NCBI GenBank assembly: GCA_029582165.1
Contig: CM055889.1
Span: 30,170,927-30,234,926 of the forward strand
Source of the DNA: Portulaca oleracea
Lineage: Eukaryota; Streptophyta; Magnoliopsida; Caryophyllales; Portulacaceae
DNA length: 64,000 bases
Reading direction: 5' to 3'
Below the pieces are notes generated by a model. It was given only the letters and a program-made list of their open reading frames with translations. It had not been told where the DNA came from and ran no database searches. Positions 15,101 to 25,928 of this stretch are shown here, one piece after another (the first letter of the stretch is position 1; every line of letters begins with the position of its first letter). The position numbers and the translations under genes were made by a program.

Positions 15101-17176
15101 TGAACAACACGAGATCTTTCCAAAAGGTACGTTCTGATGGCAGCCCCTGATATTCTTCCACGCTTGTCAAATTGTATCTCAACAAATTTCCCAAAGCGGC
15201 TGCAATGGCAACAAGTGTAAAGTAACAATGTCACAGTAACCTGAAATCCTACAACCGAAACTTAACATTACCAGTACGATACTATTCTTATGTGCATATC
15301 GAGATTAATTATAAGAAATAATGCCTGACCTGGAATTATTATTTCTCACGGTTTTGGCATTTCCAAATGCTTCAAGAACTGGATTTGACTGCATTACATT
15401 TAATCAGTTAAAAAAACTTAGATCTAACTGAGATTATCAACACTATATATGTGTATTAAAGCCTGATCATACTTCTAGAACTTGTTGCTCAACCGTGCGT
15501 CCTTCCGTGGAAGAACGACCTCCTAAACAAGCAAGGTAACGCATAAGCATCTTTGTGGTTTCGGTTTTACCGGCTCCACTTTCACCACTAACAAGAATTG
15601 AGTTGCTTTTCCCCTCATTTATCATAGCCCTGTTTTCCACAGACCCTATATACGTAAGATATTTGGATAAAAAGAAAACACTTCTGAGCCACAACAGGGA
15701 TAGAGGAGAATTACCTATATGCTGCATCTGCTACGGCAAAAACATGAGGGCTTAGCTCTCCTAGTGGTGCTCCCTTGTATTGTTGCATCATGTGAGAATC
15801 ATACAGATGAGGCAGTCTTTGGAATGGATTTATAGCTATGAGTATATTCCCAGTATACGTCTGCCATGCCAACATATATATTTACATGAATTTTATTTTT
15901 AAACTCTGATGTCAACATTGTTTTCATTTCTTGTGTATTTTTACATTCTTATATTTATATCTATCTCAATATGGGAAGTTAGAATAAATTTGGGTAAATA
16001 CAACAAGGTTGGATGGATTTACTCCACCCAACCTTACCTTACCTATGAAAATAACATAAGAGGGGAATAGGGAGATTACTTTTTCAATCAAGCAATACTT
16101 ACATAGATTTCATTGAGCTCGTATCTAGTTCTCAAGTTCTGCAGAACGCCAGGTTCGTGCAAATAAGATAGTTTGGTCATGTCATCAACCCCACCTGGAG
16201 GTGCTTCTGTATCTTTGGGATACATTTTTGACACTTTTGCAGTAACCTGTACAGCATCCAGAAGACAATTATAGCAGCAACAACTTTGCACCAGTTTAAC
16301 TGAAAGATTTCGGGACCAATAGAATGACCGATATGCTGTGAAACTCAAGCCATCTATGGTCTGAAACGATTACACCAAAGCTCTTTTCTTTTTTTGTCTA
16401 CGACTCTTACAAAGTAAAGTTGAATTCAAGATAACACAGGCATTTGGAGTTCATACATTTAATAAGCTCTCTATCAAAAAGTTGCATTAATTGCATTTTA
16501 CCAGAAAATCATTCATGCTCACAATCTGTGTACCTTAGTCCGATTTGAGGTCTCGATTTGAGCTTCATTGCCAGTTATCTTTATCACTATCCCATCAAGC
16601 CAAGCTACATCTGGGTCTTCAACCCAGACGTGGGAGCCAACTATAATGTTGACGGGTGTCCCCTGCAACAAATATAATTCGCATCACAAAGCTGAAACTG
16701 ATAAGCGTTTAATGAAACAACATTTCTTCATCCTGATTTTGTTGAATACATGCCTTTGAAGAATATTAGAAAGTATAGGTTGACTTGCTTTTTGTTTGGA
16801 AAATTAATTAGTCATGTAACTCTTAGTATGATATCCATTGACACAATCTATATCATACTCCTAAGAACATTTCCTCCCGTAAGCCACATGACACTCTTTA
16901 CCCACATATGTGATTATGTGTCATATAATAAGATTTTTGTATGTGCATGCATGTTCCTCATAAGAGTACGTACTCTATCACAACATGCACAAAAATATAA
17001 ATCTAGAACCATAAAACAAAGGCATATTGTTTGATACATTTTATCAAACACCTAGAATTCAAGGATCCTTATTTAAAACCGCATATTTAATTTCACATTT
17101 TATTGATCTTCAGTAAACCAAAATAATTCAAACGCAAAATTTAAAAAATGTAGAAAAGACAGAGATAAGCAACCAT
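3195..17176 (-). CDS. Class XI myosin heavy chain (38 coding exons, about 1526 aa)
   Basis: Actin-based motor for organelle transport and cytoplasmic streaming. Exons read on the minus strand, each with GT-AG borders and matching phase: 17174-17176 (ATG only), 16534-16662, 16103-16246, 15715-15860, 15473-15629, 15330-15388, 15040-15199, 14789-14938, 14582-14718, 14347-14493, 14136-14237, 13296-13353, 13107-13208, 12621-12658, 12335-12461, 12063-12245, 11808-11939, 11580-11689, 11370-11430, 10656-10833, 10319-10524, 10098-10217, 9118-9216, 8701-8922, 7559-7698, 6531-6645, 6183-6224, 5803-6054, 5570-5719, 5300-5494, 5043-5186, 4557-4627, 4380-4479, 4227-4283, 4079-4135, 3912-3992, 3457-3539, 3195-3318. 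Seen: SH3-like N-terminus, P-loop GESGAGKT (about residues 156-163), switch I NNNSSRFG (about 209), switch II DIYGFES (about 434), IQ repeats (about 740-880), coiled coil (about 885-1075), DIL globular tail (about 1290-1450). Length is typical of class XI. I found no stop or frameshift. Introns hold poly-G (about 7132) and poly-T (about 8450) runs. The paralogue (XI-A to XI-K) is not assigned. Confidence 0.96.
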
Positions 17177-17810
17177 TATTCAGGATGATCAATGCCCCGT
17201 TGTTTGTCAGTGAGCCCTATCCAGGGCAATGTAGACGAAATTTAGATTCACATGATCAACGTGGATAATCAACATCATCGTTGAAGCCCTAGCGTACCAT
17301 GGGACTGTTGAATTGCGCACAGAGGTGGAAACATTAAATTGAAGTAGTGTAAAAAGTAGAGCTTATGGTTGTGTTGTGGGAAAAGCTGAGGGTTTGAAAA
17401 TCTCTGGGAAAAAAAAATGGAAAATATCCAGAAAGTAGGAAGATGAATATGTTTGTTCTTGTTGTTGGATGGATTTGGAGTGGGGATTAGAGCTAGAAAG
17501 ATTTTCTGTGTCTTGGTCAATGTGGGTTTGGTTTGTTTTTTCTTTTTTTTTTTCAACATCCACAATTAGTGAGTCCTACAAGGTCGCTGTGTTTTCGGAG
17601 GCACGTAGAAGAGTGCCAATTTGTAGGGAGTTTGTGCATTTTTGTTATCGACAACCTCTTCAATTCATATCAGCCATCCAGCTTCCAAACTCTATTCTCA
17701 ACCCTAGTTTTCCCTAATTTTTACCAATTTCCATATCTCACCATCTCTTTCTTTCTTTTTCTCTCTTTTATTTAATTATTTAATATTAATATATGTACTC
17801 ACCGTTTTAA
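17177..17810 (-). other. 5' UTR and probable promoter region of the myosin gene
   Basis: The start codon at 17174-17176 is followed at once by a GT donor, so the transcript leader lies to the right of it. The stretch contains poly-T/poly-A runs and CT-rich tracts. Open frames here on both strands are low-complexity and look like chance. No TATA box can be assigned with confidence. Confidence 0.45.
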
Positions 17811-17915
17811 TTTCTAATTCTAAAAGTTAGGATACCCCAAAATTAGTTTTTAAAAGTTGGGGTACTAGAAAAATATTTCACTGTAAGTTAAGGTACCCTA
17901 AGTAATTTTTTGATC
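17811..17915. mobile_element. Solo terminal-repeat arm of a Mutator-like MITE
   Basis: About 100 bp match the right arm of the complete element at 58311-58668 with few differences, including TTCTAATTCTAAAAGTTAGG, CCCCAAAATTAGTTTTTAAA and the end CCTAAGTAATTTTTT. The opposite arm was not found next to it, so this is a truncated copy. It lies upstream of the myosin leader. Confidence 0.75.
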
Positions 17916-18466
17916 TCATAGTCATATCTCTCTCCTCCCTTTCCATTTAATTGCACAACAGTGAGGGAGAGAGCCAAAGGAAGCAGAGGGCGGAGACGGG
18001 GGAGGCTTGGCTAGGTCACGACAGCCCTGGCGCAGAACAAGGGACCAAAAACAGAGACAGAGAGGCTTTTTGGGTGGCTACGTGTAATGTTGATGAATTT
18101 AAGTTATAGGGTGTGTGTAATTTTGGTGGAAATTGGATGGGTGTCGAATATGGTGGCTGGAGGTGATTCTGGTGGTCGAAGATGGCGTAGGCCGATAAAC
18201 AAGAGGAGGTGAGATTATGTTTTGGTGTAGAATTGAATTGATGTTGGTAAAAACAACTACCACTAAAATTCAGCTAGAGGCTTGCAGATCTAAAATTCAG
18301 CAATTACCCAACATACGAAATCAATCAAACACCATAGTAGTACATAGAACAAACTGAATTCTTACCATATTCGTTAATAGTACAAGGACAAATGAATCTA
18401 ATTACAGAGAGATTTCCCTGTCCAGAAAACAAAAATTGGACACAAAGAGAAAACAGTGTATTTAGA
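17916..18466. other. Intergenic sequence between myosin and the small membrane protein gene
   Basis: A purine-rich block (about 17960-18060) is followed by unremarkable sequence. The part next to 18466 is the expected 3' UTR of the minus-strand small gene. No other gene or element is recognised. Confidence 0.4.
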
Positions 18467-18667
18467 CTAGACATGGGTATCAGCTGGCTTGGATGGAGCA
18501 GGGGAGTTTGGGAAAGATCCGAGTGTTCCTGGTGGCGGTGCTGGGGCTCCAAATACCTGAGTCCGTGCTTCTTCTCTCCCTCTTTTCCTTCCTAACAAGT
18601 AACACCCGATTCCAATCAGCAAGCACAACAGGATCAACGGCAGAGATATCACCATCACTAGCGCCAT
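18467..18667 (-). CDS. Small single-pass membrane protein, 66 aa
   Basis: The ATG at 18665-18667 opens a frame of 66 codons. The frame is open further upstream to a distal ATG at 18850, but that extension has no protein-like character and the internal start gives a compact, plausible product. Residues about 3-24 are a strongly hydrophobic Leu/Ile/Val segment (LPLILLCLLIGIGCYLLG). A basic patch (GRKRGREE) follows, then a Pro/Ala-rich tail (APAPPPG...PAPSKPAD). By the positive-inside rule the tail should be cytosolic. The layout resembles short uncharacterised plant transmembrane proteins, but I cannot name a family or function. Single-exon, same strand as its neighbours. Confidence 0.65.
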   Translation of the reverse strand: MALVMVISLPLILLCLLIGIGCYLLGRKRGREEARTQVFGAPAPPPGTLGSFPNSPAPSKPADTHV

Positions 18668-18850
18668 CCTGATCTTATGCTTCCGCGAGAGAAAGAGAGA
18701 GAAGAGAGAGATTTTGTGGCAATTAGAAGGCAGAGAATACAATGACACACAAATCGTGACATTTGTGGCGGATTTATAGATAGAGACAAGGGAGATTGTC
18801 CTGGAAGAATTGGATTCCTTAACCAAACAACAAGGGTCACTCTCATTCAT

Positions 18851-19453
18851 TTATGCATTCTCTAGAATTTACTTTGCTTTTACTTTATTATTTAAGTTTT
18901 AAATTGGTGCACAACCGGACTGCCAAAAAAAAAAATTGGTGCACAACGGTAGGTTTCAACGTTCAAGGGTCTGGGCAACGGATACTTTTTTAGTGCGAGG
19001 GACCCGTCCCCAGTTGGTCATTCTCTCCTTTATTAATTAACTAATTCAAAAATAAAAAGAAATTTGATAGAATGATGCTTACATATTCTGATACCTAAAC
19101 CACTGGATTCGAATTCTGGGTTAAAAGAGCTGATGTAGTTAACATGTGCAAATCAAGATTAGTGATGGCGTAATGGGGGGAGAAATCAGAAAGGGGTACC
19201 CTTAACAGTATGCATAATGTGAAATTTTACCCAACAATAAGATTGAGAGCAAATAGTGTTTTGAGTTGGTCAAAATGCCTTACGCTATTCAAATCGATAT
19301 TGCAGAACAGGGCCCTAGGTAGATGCACCACGATATATGGTTTAATCTGCGGACGGACATACAGACAACATAACAGGGGTGCATAGTAGACTTGTAATTT
19401 TGCCTGTTCAACTTCAAACTAGTGTGTGGAAGAAAAAACATTGATTTTTTTAA
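18851..19453. other. Upstream region of the small membrane protein gene
   Basis: AT-rich sequence with a short near-duplication (AATTGGTGCACAAC at about 18903 and 18935). The promoter of the minus-strand small gene should lie here; no element is assigned. Confidence 0.4.
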
Positions 19454-19710
19454 GAGAGCATTTGGTAGAAACCCTAGGAAAATTTTTCCCGGGGAAAATT
19501 TTCCATGGGAAGTCTTCCATGGGAAAGATTTCCCCGGGAAAAATTTTCCTTAGGCCCCTCTAAGGGAAATTTTCCCTAGAAAATTGTATGAAATGATGGG
19601 CCCACCGTAAAATTTTTCCCATAGTCAACCTAATTCCAAACATGGGGAAATTAAGTCAACCCGGAAAAATTGACCATTTGCCCGGGGTTTTTGACCAACC
19701 AAACGCACCC
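19454..19710. mobile_element. Tourist-like MITE (PIF/Harbinger type), 257 bp
   Basis: Imperfect terminal inverted repeats (left GAGAGCATTTGGTAGAAA; right, read inverted, GGGTGCGTTTGGTTGGTC) are flanked by the 3 bp duplication TAA (19451-19453 and 19711-19713), the hallmark of PIF/Harbinger Tourist elements. The interior is packed with near-palindromes such as TTTTCCCGGGGAAAA and CCATGGGAAG. No coding capacity. Confidence 0.75.
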
Positions 19711-19912
19711 TAAATGATTAATTAAAATGCAATTGGATGATGTTGTGCTGCTGATTGCAGCCTACTACGAGTGCAGTTGGATGCTACCATACACGTTAAT
19801 GGAGTTACGTGCAAATGCTCTAAGAACGAGCCCTGAAGAATGCAATCAAGAGGTGGGCGTAGGAAATTAGATAGAAGCATTTACATAGTTTTAAGAATCA
19901 GTCTCCATCACA

Positions 19913-19913
<1 letters not shown>

Positions 19914-19981
<68 letters not shown>
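19914..19981. repeat. (AAT)n microsatellite
   Basis: More than 20 uninterrupted AAT units; a likely polymorphic marker. Confidence 0.95.
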
Positions 19982-20897
19982 TGTTGATAGAAGAATGTAC
20001 AGGGCAGGTTGGCAAGTAGTCAACCTTTATGTAGTCTGCTCAATTACTTTACAGTTTACATAATACCACCCAAACGAAACAGATCCTGCAATCCGCCATT
20101 TAACTGCTCTTCCAATCCTAAAACTAATAGAATAGTACAGTTTACTACTACAAGGAGCAAAAATTGGACCAAAGAAAGGGGTACATGAAAAATAACATTA
20201 ATTCACACAGCAAAATTAGTGGCATTCATCAAACTCGGAGGCGTAGAAACACCAGGCTGCCAGACTGCACTGCTCTGGCATGTTTCAGATTGTTCTTTGC
20301 ATGGAGTATCGCTTAAATCGTTCTAATCTGGGTATTCACATGTCTCTCCTATGCAAACCTGAAAGATAACCACAATTAAGAGAATACAACTATGATTCAG
20401 AATCAGCAAACAAATAAGGAACAAGAGTTGGAACCATTTTAGTAAAGCTGCAAGACAAGGGAACTGTCTGATCAAGAAATAAGACCCTCAAAAAACTGAA
20501 AACCTTCCGCCAGAAATTCTAACAATTCTTGCATCTGGAGTATAACGGTTTCTGAGTTTATTACAGAACTTGACTTAAATTTGATCAAGGAGAAGAAAGG
20601 TTGTAACACACTATCGTTTCTGAGGCCTCATCGATAACAAACATTTAATGCTGAAACCAAAATTCCAACAGTCAAGCTATTGTGTGTTCATGGATATTGA
20701 TCAGTACTAGCCCAACTGCATACAGATGATTCAGACTCTACCTACAGGTGCTGTGAGAGATGGAAAGAGTTTCAAAGAAATTCTATTTTACACACAACCC
20801 GGCTCTAATCTCTCACCTACACAAGAAAATTAATGACCTTTAAAATCAGAAAGAGAGTAGTTAGTGATCAAAGACTCACCTTTTTACTGAAGTGAAA
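19982..20897. other. 3' flank of the MYOB-like gene
   Basis: Non-coding. It presumably contains the 3' UTR of the minus-strand MYOB-like gene, perhaps with a 3' UTR intron. No other feature is recognised. Confidence 0.4.
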
Positions 20898-23652
20898 TCA
20901 ATCTTTATGCAACATCTGAAGTCTTGTTATCCCAATCTTTCGTAATTCCCTGAGATGAGAAGCAATCTCCTGTATAAGCCCTTCTTCTCCATTCTTAAGT
21001 TTATTTATAGCATGCTCAAGAAAGCTCTGGTCTGCTTCAAGCGCTTGTAATCTCTCATTTAGCTTGCATAACTCATGCCCAAGAGTTACTACATCAGCTT
21101 CCTTATGATGGCTTCCTTCAGACACAAATGTGTCCCTCTGTAATACTGCATTATTGTCATCCACTTCACTCTCAATATGAGAATCCTCACCCTGACTTTC
21201 TAACCGGCTCCCATTGCTCAGGTCCCTGACTTTTATGTTGCTTGAGTGAAGGCTAAGCTTCTTCTCCAAATCGTTTAGACAGCGTGATATATGTTCCTTT
21301 TCATCTTCAAATTTTAGCAGCGAAGGTCCAAAGCTCTCGCTGTTAGAATGATCTGGATAACTCATAATTTTCTCACTCTGGCCTCCGTCTGAAGCAGACT
21401 CCTCTTCATTCCCCAAGAATGATTCGTTTGGATACTTATTCCGGTAATAGTCAAGCTCCGCTTCTAAATCTTGTATCTCTTTCTCTTTCTCGACGAGAAG
21501 CTCATTTAACTTATCTAGGGCTTCCATATCATACTCGGCTTGCTCCTCCATCATCCTTAGCCCCTGAGAGGCTTCCATCTGAAGGGCTGCTTTCTCCTCT
21601 TGCAGTCTTGTGATCATTGCCATTGCTTCATTTGCTGCTATAGAAGAAGCATTCCTTTCTTCCTCCAACTCCACTAACAAAGCACTCATCAACTTCCTGT
21701 CATGCTCCAGCTGCCGCTTCAACCGATCTACATCACTTTCTCCTTCAATTTCACTGACAGCACTCAAATCCAAGGACTCAAAACCAGACTCGTTTCTATC
21801 AAGGGAGGACCTAGAATCATTTCGCTCCAGAGAGAGCCGCTTTTGGAGCAACTTCATCCCAATTGAGGCAGAAGAATCATGGGTTTTCAACTCCTCGAGA
21901 TTTCTGGAGATCCTAGGGCTCAATATATCAGTAGGCAACTCAATTCCTCTAGACAATTGTGCTAACAGCAGCTTCAAATCTCCACTAATCCTAGGCGACT
22001 CCTTTCCTGACAGTTTACTAGATAACTGTCTCCCCCTGTTGCCAACAGCTAACTTGTAAGCATCGACTAGATCCAGACTTGGTATTTGCAGTTGCATGCC
22101 ACCGTCATTATGATCAGACCTCGTCTTTGAGCTGTTCAGATCAGCAGTAACTTTTGAGCTTTCGGCCTCCTGAGCTTTGTCAGCTTCTTGACCTTGAATA
22201 ACTGCAGGTCTCTGAATGTATTCAGCTACCTGAACACCTGCTGCAGGAGAAACATGGATTGTGCGGTTCAAATCAAACTCAGACCTACCAGCATATTCTG
22301 ACTATTTATTTTGTGATGTTTAAGGTACTGTTCTCCAGTTAAAATCTGAAGTTTCCCTTGAGTATGAGTCACTGATTTGCATCAAGATCTTAGACCTAGT
22401 GTATGCTAAGATTTTCTTTTGAAGCCTCACAAGATTGATAAATTAAGATTGTTTCCATCTTCCCCTAGTAGTTAGCATCGGTCACCTCACTGAATAATTG
22501 AATATGCAAAACAACACCAAGCCAAAGGAGGGGGGAAAATAAGGATGCAAAATCCAGCTTACATCCATTTGGTGAGAGATTTTCCGAGGTGCTCTTAGCA
22601 TTTGATGATTCAGTCGGAAAAGTGGCGCCTGCATTGCCTGGCGATGTAGATGGGTTAACTCTCAGATCAATTTCTTGCCAATTAAGCTCTTCCAATCCAT
22701 GGCCAATTCCAGAAGCAGATACTACTGTGGAACCAGCATGGGGTTGAGTGATGTCACATTGCACATGATGTAATGTTTGTGAAGGTTCCCTCGACAAAAC
22801 ATCCACATTACTTGACTTGTCATCATCAGACATGGGTACGAAGTGTTCCAACGATGTAGACTCCAGTATTAGATCCCTCAAAGGATCATTGGAAATCAAT
22901 GCTCTTGAGTCTTCATTGTCGGATGAGTCAGATTCAGAAGTAATTTTTAGCTCAGAGTATCCAAACTGAACTGGTGAACCTTCTGTCTTCGCTTCAAGTT
23001 GAGTTTTTCCAGCTGACTGATGTAAGTTGTTCACTTCATTTCTCAAGTCATTCGTGTTCACTGAAAACTCACGGCTTAAAGGGAGACCAAAATCAGCAGC
23101 ATCAAACCCAAGTGACCTTGTTTGAAGCAACGTTTGGGCATGGTGTCTAGAGGTCCATAATTCATTGCAACAACAGCAATGCTTCATGTTTGAGCTTGCA
23201 GGGTTATGATCTTCAAGCAATGAATCCTGTTCGAAACCACCAATATCTTCTGCCCCCAATTTACCAACCAGCAATCTGTATGTCTCAGCATTGGATTTAT
23301 CCTTTGTGGCAAATGAAAAGAGGCAGCTTTCGCACATACCCCGAACATCAGTCAGCTTCTCATGAAAATGGCAGAAAACTAAGGATGAAAGTTCCAACTT
23401 GTGATCTTTACATATCATATCTCGATAAAATCCAGCCTTTTCACCTCCTAGAATGTGATCAATCCTTGAGCATAGGAGACAAGGGATTTGCAAGTCACAG
23501 TAACGTGCAAATTTAGTGATTATATATCCAAACAGAGCATAAACAAGCAGCATAAACATGAGTAGCCATTCAAAAAGAGCTGATGCCAATGCTGCTGTAA
23601 AGGACAGACGGGGTTTTCGAGACTCCAATGACGATAAAACCCTTCTATCCAT
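20898..23652 (-). CDS. DUF593 / GTD-binding protein, probable myosin XI receptor (MYOB-like)
   Basis: Members of this plant family sit on vesicle membranes and bind the globular tail of class XI myosins. The first exon begins at the ATG 23650-23652 and runs to about 22563. It encodes an N-terminal hydrophobic segment (about residues 25-47), then cysteine-rich motifs (CLLCSRIDH, CESC, CCCC) and an acidic Ser-rich linker. The last exon (about 22301-20898) encodes the diagnostic coiled-coil GTD-binding domain (core VELEEERNASSIAANEAM, then EEKAALQMEA and MEEQAEYD) and a second coiled coil ending at the stop at 20898-20900. The exon junction is awkward. The strong donor after 22563 joined to the nearest CAG acceptor (exon from 22297) creates TAA. 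A 17-nt microexon at 22329-22345, with GT-AG borders and correct phase, restores the frame to a second acceptor at 22302 and gives about 836 aa. Alternatively the first exon extends to a donor near 22486. Family confidence is high; the exact structure is moderate. Confidence 0.9.
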
Positions 23653-25081
23653 GTCACAGCAAATTACTCAATCATATATACACCAAACTGGATAGATCGC
23701 TGAAACAGGTCAAGCCTCCGTCCTCTTAAGCTGAAAAATAGGGATCCAGGTACAGTACTTGCGCTGATCAACAAAGAAAAAAGAAACATCTAAAAGGTTA
23801 ATCATCTACTCAAAGATTATCTAGATTTTAGATAAAACAGTGACAGGTGCATTTTATCAGCATCACTGAGAGATGAATCATCAAATAGTAGCCCAAAAAA
23901 GTAAATAATTCAGGTAAACAGGCAGCACAAGGGGACAATGAACTTCAACTCAATTAAACAAAGGAAGATATAAAAGTTGACAAAACAACAAATGACTAGA
24001 TGTCGCAAAATTGCTCACTAAGCAACAACCCAGAATTTCGGTGTTAAGATGTACCCAATAAAAAGCTCTAATAAGAAATCAATCTGACCCACCAAATTTC
24101 CAACTGCAGATCAAAGAAGAACAAAAGTCTTTACTGGATCAAGAACCAACCCAGAAACAAAAAGTGAAACAATCGCACAACCCTAATGCCAAAACTCATC
24201 AACCATCCTCATCATCATCACCATCACCATCACCATCACCATCATTCATCCGTGCCAAATGCAACAGTCAACAAAGACCACAAATTTACAAGCAGATTAT
24301 TAAAAAAATGGATGAAATCTGCAGAGAATTCTTACATGATCAAGGGAGAAAACAAAAGCCCAGAAAGCAATGATGGGTAGTTTTTTTTTTTTATTATTAC
24401 CCGTTGTCAGACACAAATCATGAAAGAGGTAGAGTGGAATGAGATAGAGGAAGTTTTGAGTCGTGGGAGATTGAATGAGGATGGGAAGAGAGAGAAATGG
24501 GAGTTAAAAAATAGTGAGGACAGATCTGCACGTAGACATGGGTGGGGGGGTCAAATAGAGAGGAAAGGGGAGGAGGAGGGGGTGAAACTGAAAGGGGCCA
24601 ACCGGGGAAAAAGTCGGCTGGAGGCTACCGAAAGTGAAGTACACACAAAGAAAGCAATGGTTGGCCCGACGGCTGTAGATTCCCTTTCCTTCTGCACAGA
24701 ATCACATGTTGTCATCTTGGTTTTACTAGCAAACGGCGGTACCACACCTCACCGCAGTTTGCCACAACTAACCGCATTTCACCACAAATCATTACTTTTC
24801 TCTTTCCTCACTTTTCTCCTCTACTTTTTACATTCTCTCTCCTCACCTACCCCACATACCAATAACCTACCACAATTTCACCACAATCCCACCACAATCC
24901 CACCACACCTCACCGCATCATACCGCAAAAAAAAAACACGGCCATAATTGAGAAAAGAATTTGCAATTTTGTAATAAGTTTTACCAACATTGTTGCCTCC
25001 TAAACCCACTGTTTGCTGCCTCCATTTAAGGTTCACAATAATGTGTGATTTCTATCATTTTTTTAAAAAAACAAAAATTAA
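23653..25081. other. Upstream region of the MYOB-like gene
   Basis: Probably the promoter and 5' UTR of the minus-strand MYOB-like gene. It holds a (CATCAC)n tract at about 24204-24245, a purine-rich block at about 24420-24600, and repeated CACCACA/CACCGCA motifs at about 24740-24930. A long plus-strand open frame (24420-24947) is low-complexity and is not supported as a gene. Confidence 0.4.
24204..24245. repeat. (CATCAC)n simple repeat
   Basis: An imperfect run of CAT/CAC triplets, read as poly-His or Ser/Pro in shadow frames. It lies in the presumed leader of the MYOB-like gene. Confidence 0.85.
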
Positions 25082-25089
25082 TCCACTAT

Positions 25090-25490
25090 TAGCGCAGGTA
25101 AAAATTTGTCCGACCTGAATTTGTCCGACCCGAATTAAATCAGGTTTGGTCATCAATTTCTTGTCCGAATTAAAGTTCGGACAATTCGGACATGTCTGAT
25201 TCTAAAATCGGGTCGGGTTTGGGTTTGGGGTAAGAAATTCTAATGTCAAATTCGGGTTCGGACAAATTCGGAAAAGTGTTCGAACATTAGAATTCGGACA
25301 AAATATTGGAGTTATGTATAAATTTAGTGTAAATTCGGGTTTGCTTATATTTGGACAAATCTGGGTTCGGACAATTCGGGTCCGGGTTTAGACACCATAA
25401 AATATCCGATTTAAAATTCGGACAGGGTTCGGGTTTGGGGATTTTGTCCGAATGTCCGAATTGTCTGAACCCGATTTTTTGCCACCGCTA
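25090..25490. mobile_element. hAT-type MITE, 401 bp, with 8 bp target duplication
   Basis: The element starts TAGCGCAGGTAAAAA and ends, read inverted, TAGCGGTGGCAAAAA. It is flanked on both sides by TCCACTAT (25082-25089 and 25491-25498). An 8 bp duplication is the hallmark of hAT elements. The interior consists of many copies of TTCGGACAAATTCGG-like and CGGGTTTGGG-like words on both strands. No transposase. Confidence 0.85.
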
Positions 25491-25498
25491 TCCACTAT

Positions 25499-25928
25499 CA
25501 TTGAAATCTTATATAAAAAGGAGATGAAGAGGGTTATTATATCTTTTTTATCTTTTACATCCATTTCATATTAATTATCAAAAATTAATATCATCTTTGA
25601 CTAAAAATTTCTTGTAGTATATTTTATCAAAAACTCACAAAATTATATTCTTATGATAGTATTTTTCGTTATAAATATAATAATAGTACTTTCATATATT
25701 AGAAAATTATACGTGTTGAGAAATTAAGGACCCCACGAGACAATTAATATAGAACAGAGGGAGTATATAACTTGAATTAGTTATAGGATTATTATAATTA
25801 GTCTAATATCTTTTTTATCTTTAATAGTAAAGACCGTCTAATATTTCATCATCTCACAAAGTTTAGTTACTCCCTCAAACCTATTATTCATCATTATATT
25901 AATTTATAAAAGTATCAAAATATATCTA
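25499..25928. other. AT-rich spacer left of the gag-only retrotransposon
   Basis: No gene recognised. The last 5 bases before the element (ATCTA, 25924-25928) are its target duplication and also contain the displaced first bases of the Helitron that resumes at 31516. Confidence 0.5.

Noticed and set aside
17275..17565. Upstream open reading frame that might extend the myosin N-terminus
   Set aside because: Lys/Pro-rich low-complexity translation. The ATG at 17174-17176 with its GT donor joins in phase to the conserved myosin N-terminus.
21610..22059. 149-codon plus-strand open frame
   Set aside because: It is the antisense shadow of the DUF593 coding exon, with no independent support.
24740..24930. 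CACCACA/CACCGCA direct repeats as a transposon end
   Set aside because: The words repeat in direct orientation without terminal inverted repeats or a target duplication that I could find.
24420..24947. 175-codon plus-strand open frame upstream of the MYOB-like gene
   Set aside because: Its composition is simple (Glu/Lys/Gly-rich, then His/Pro/Leu) from a purine-rich and a CACCACA-repeat block. No domain, and it lies antisense to the presumed leader of a real gene.
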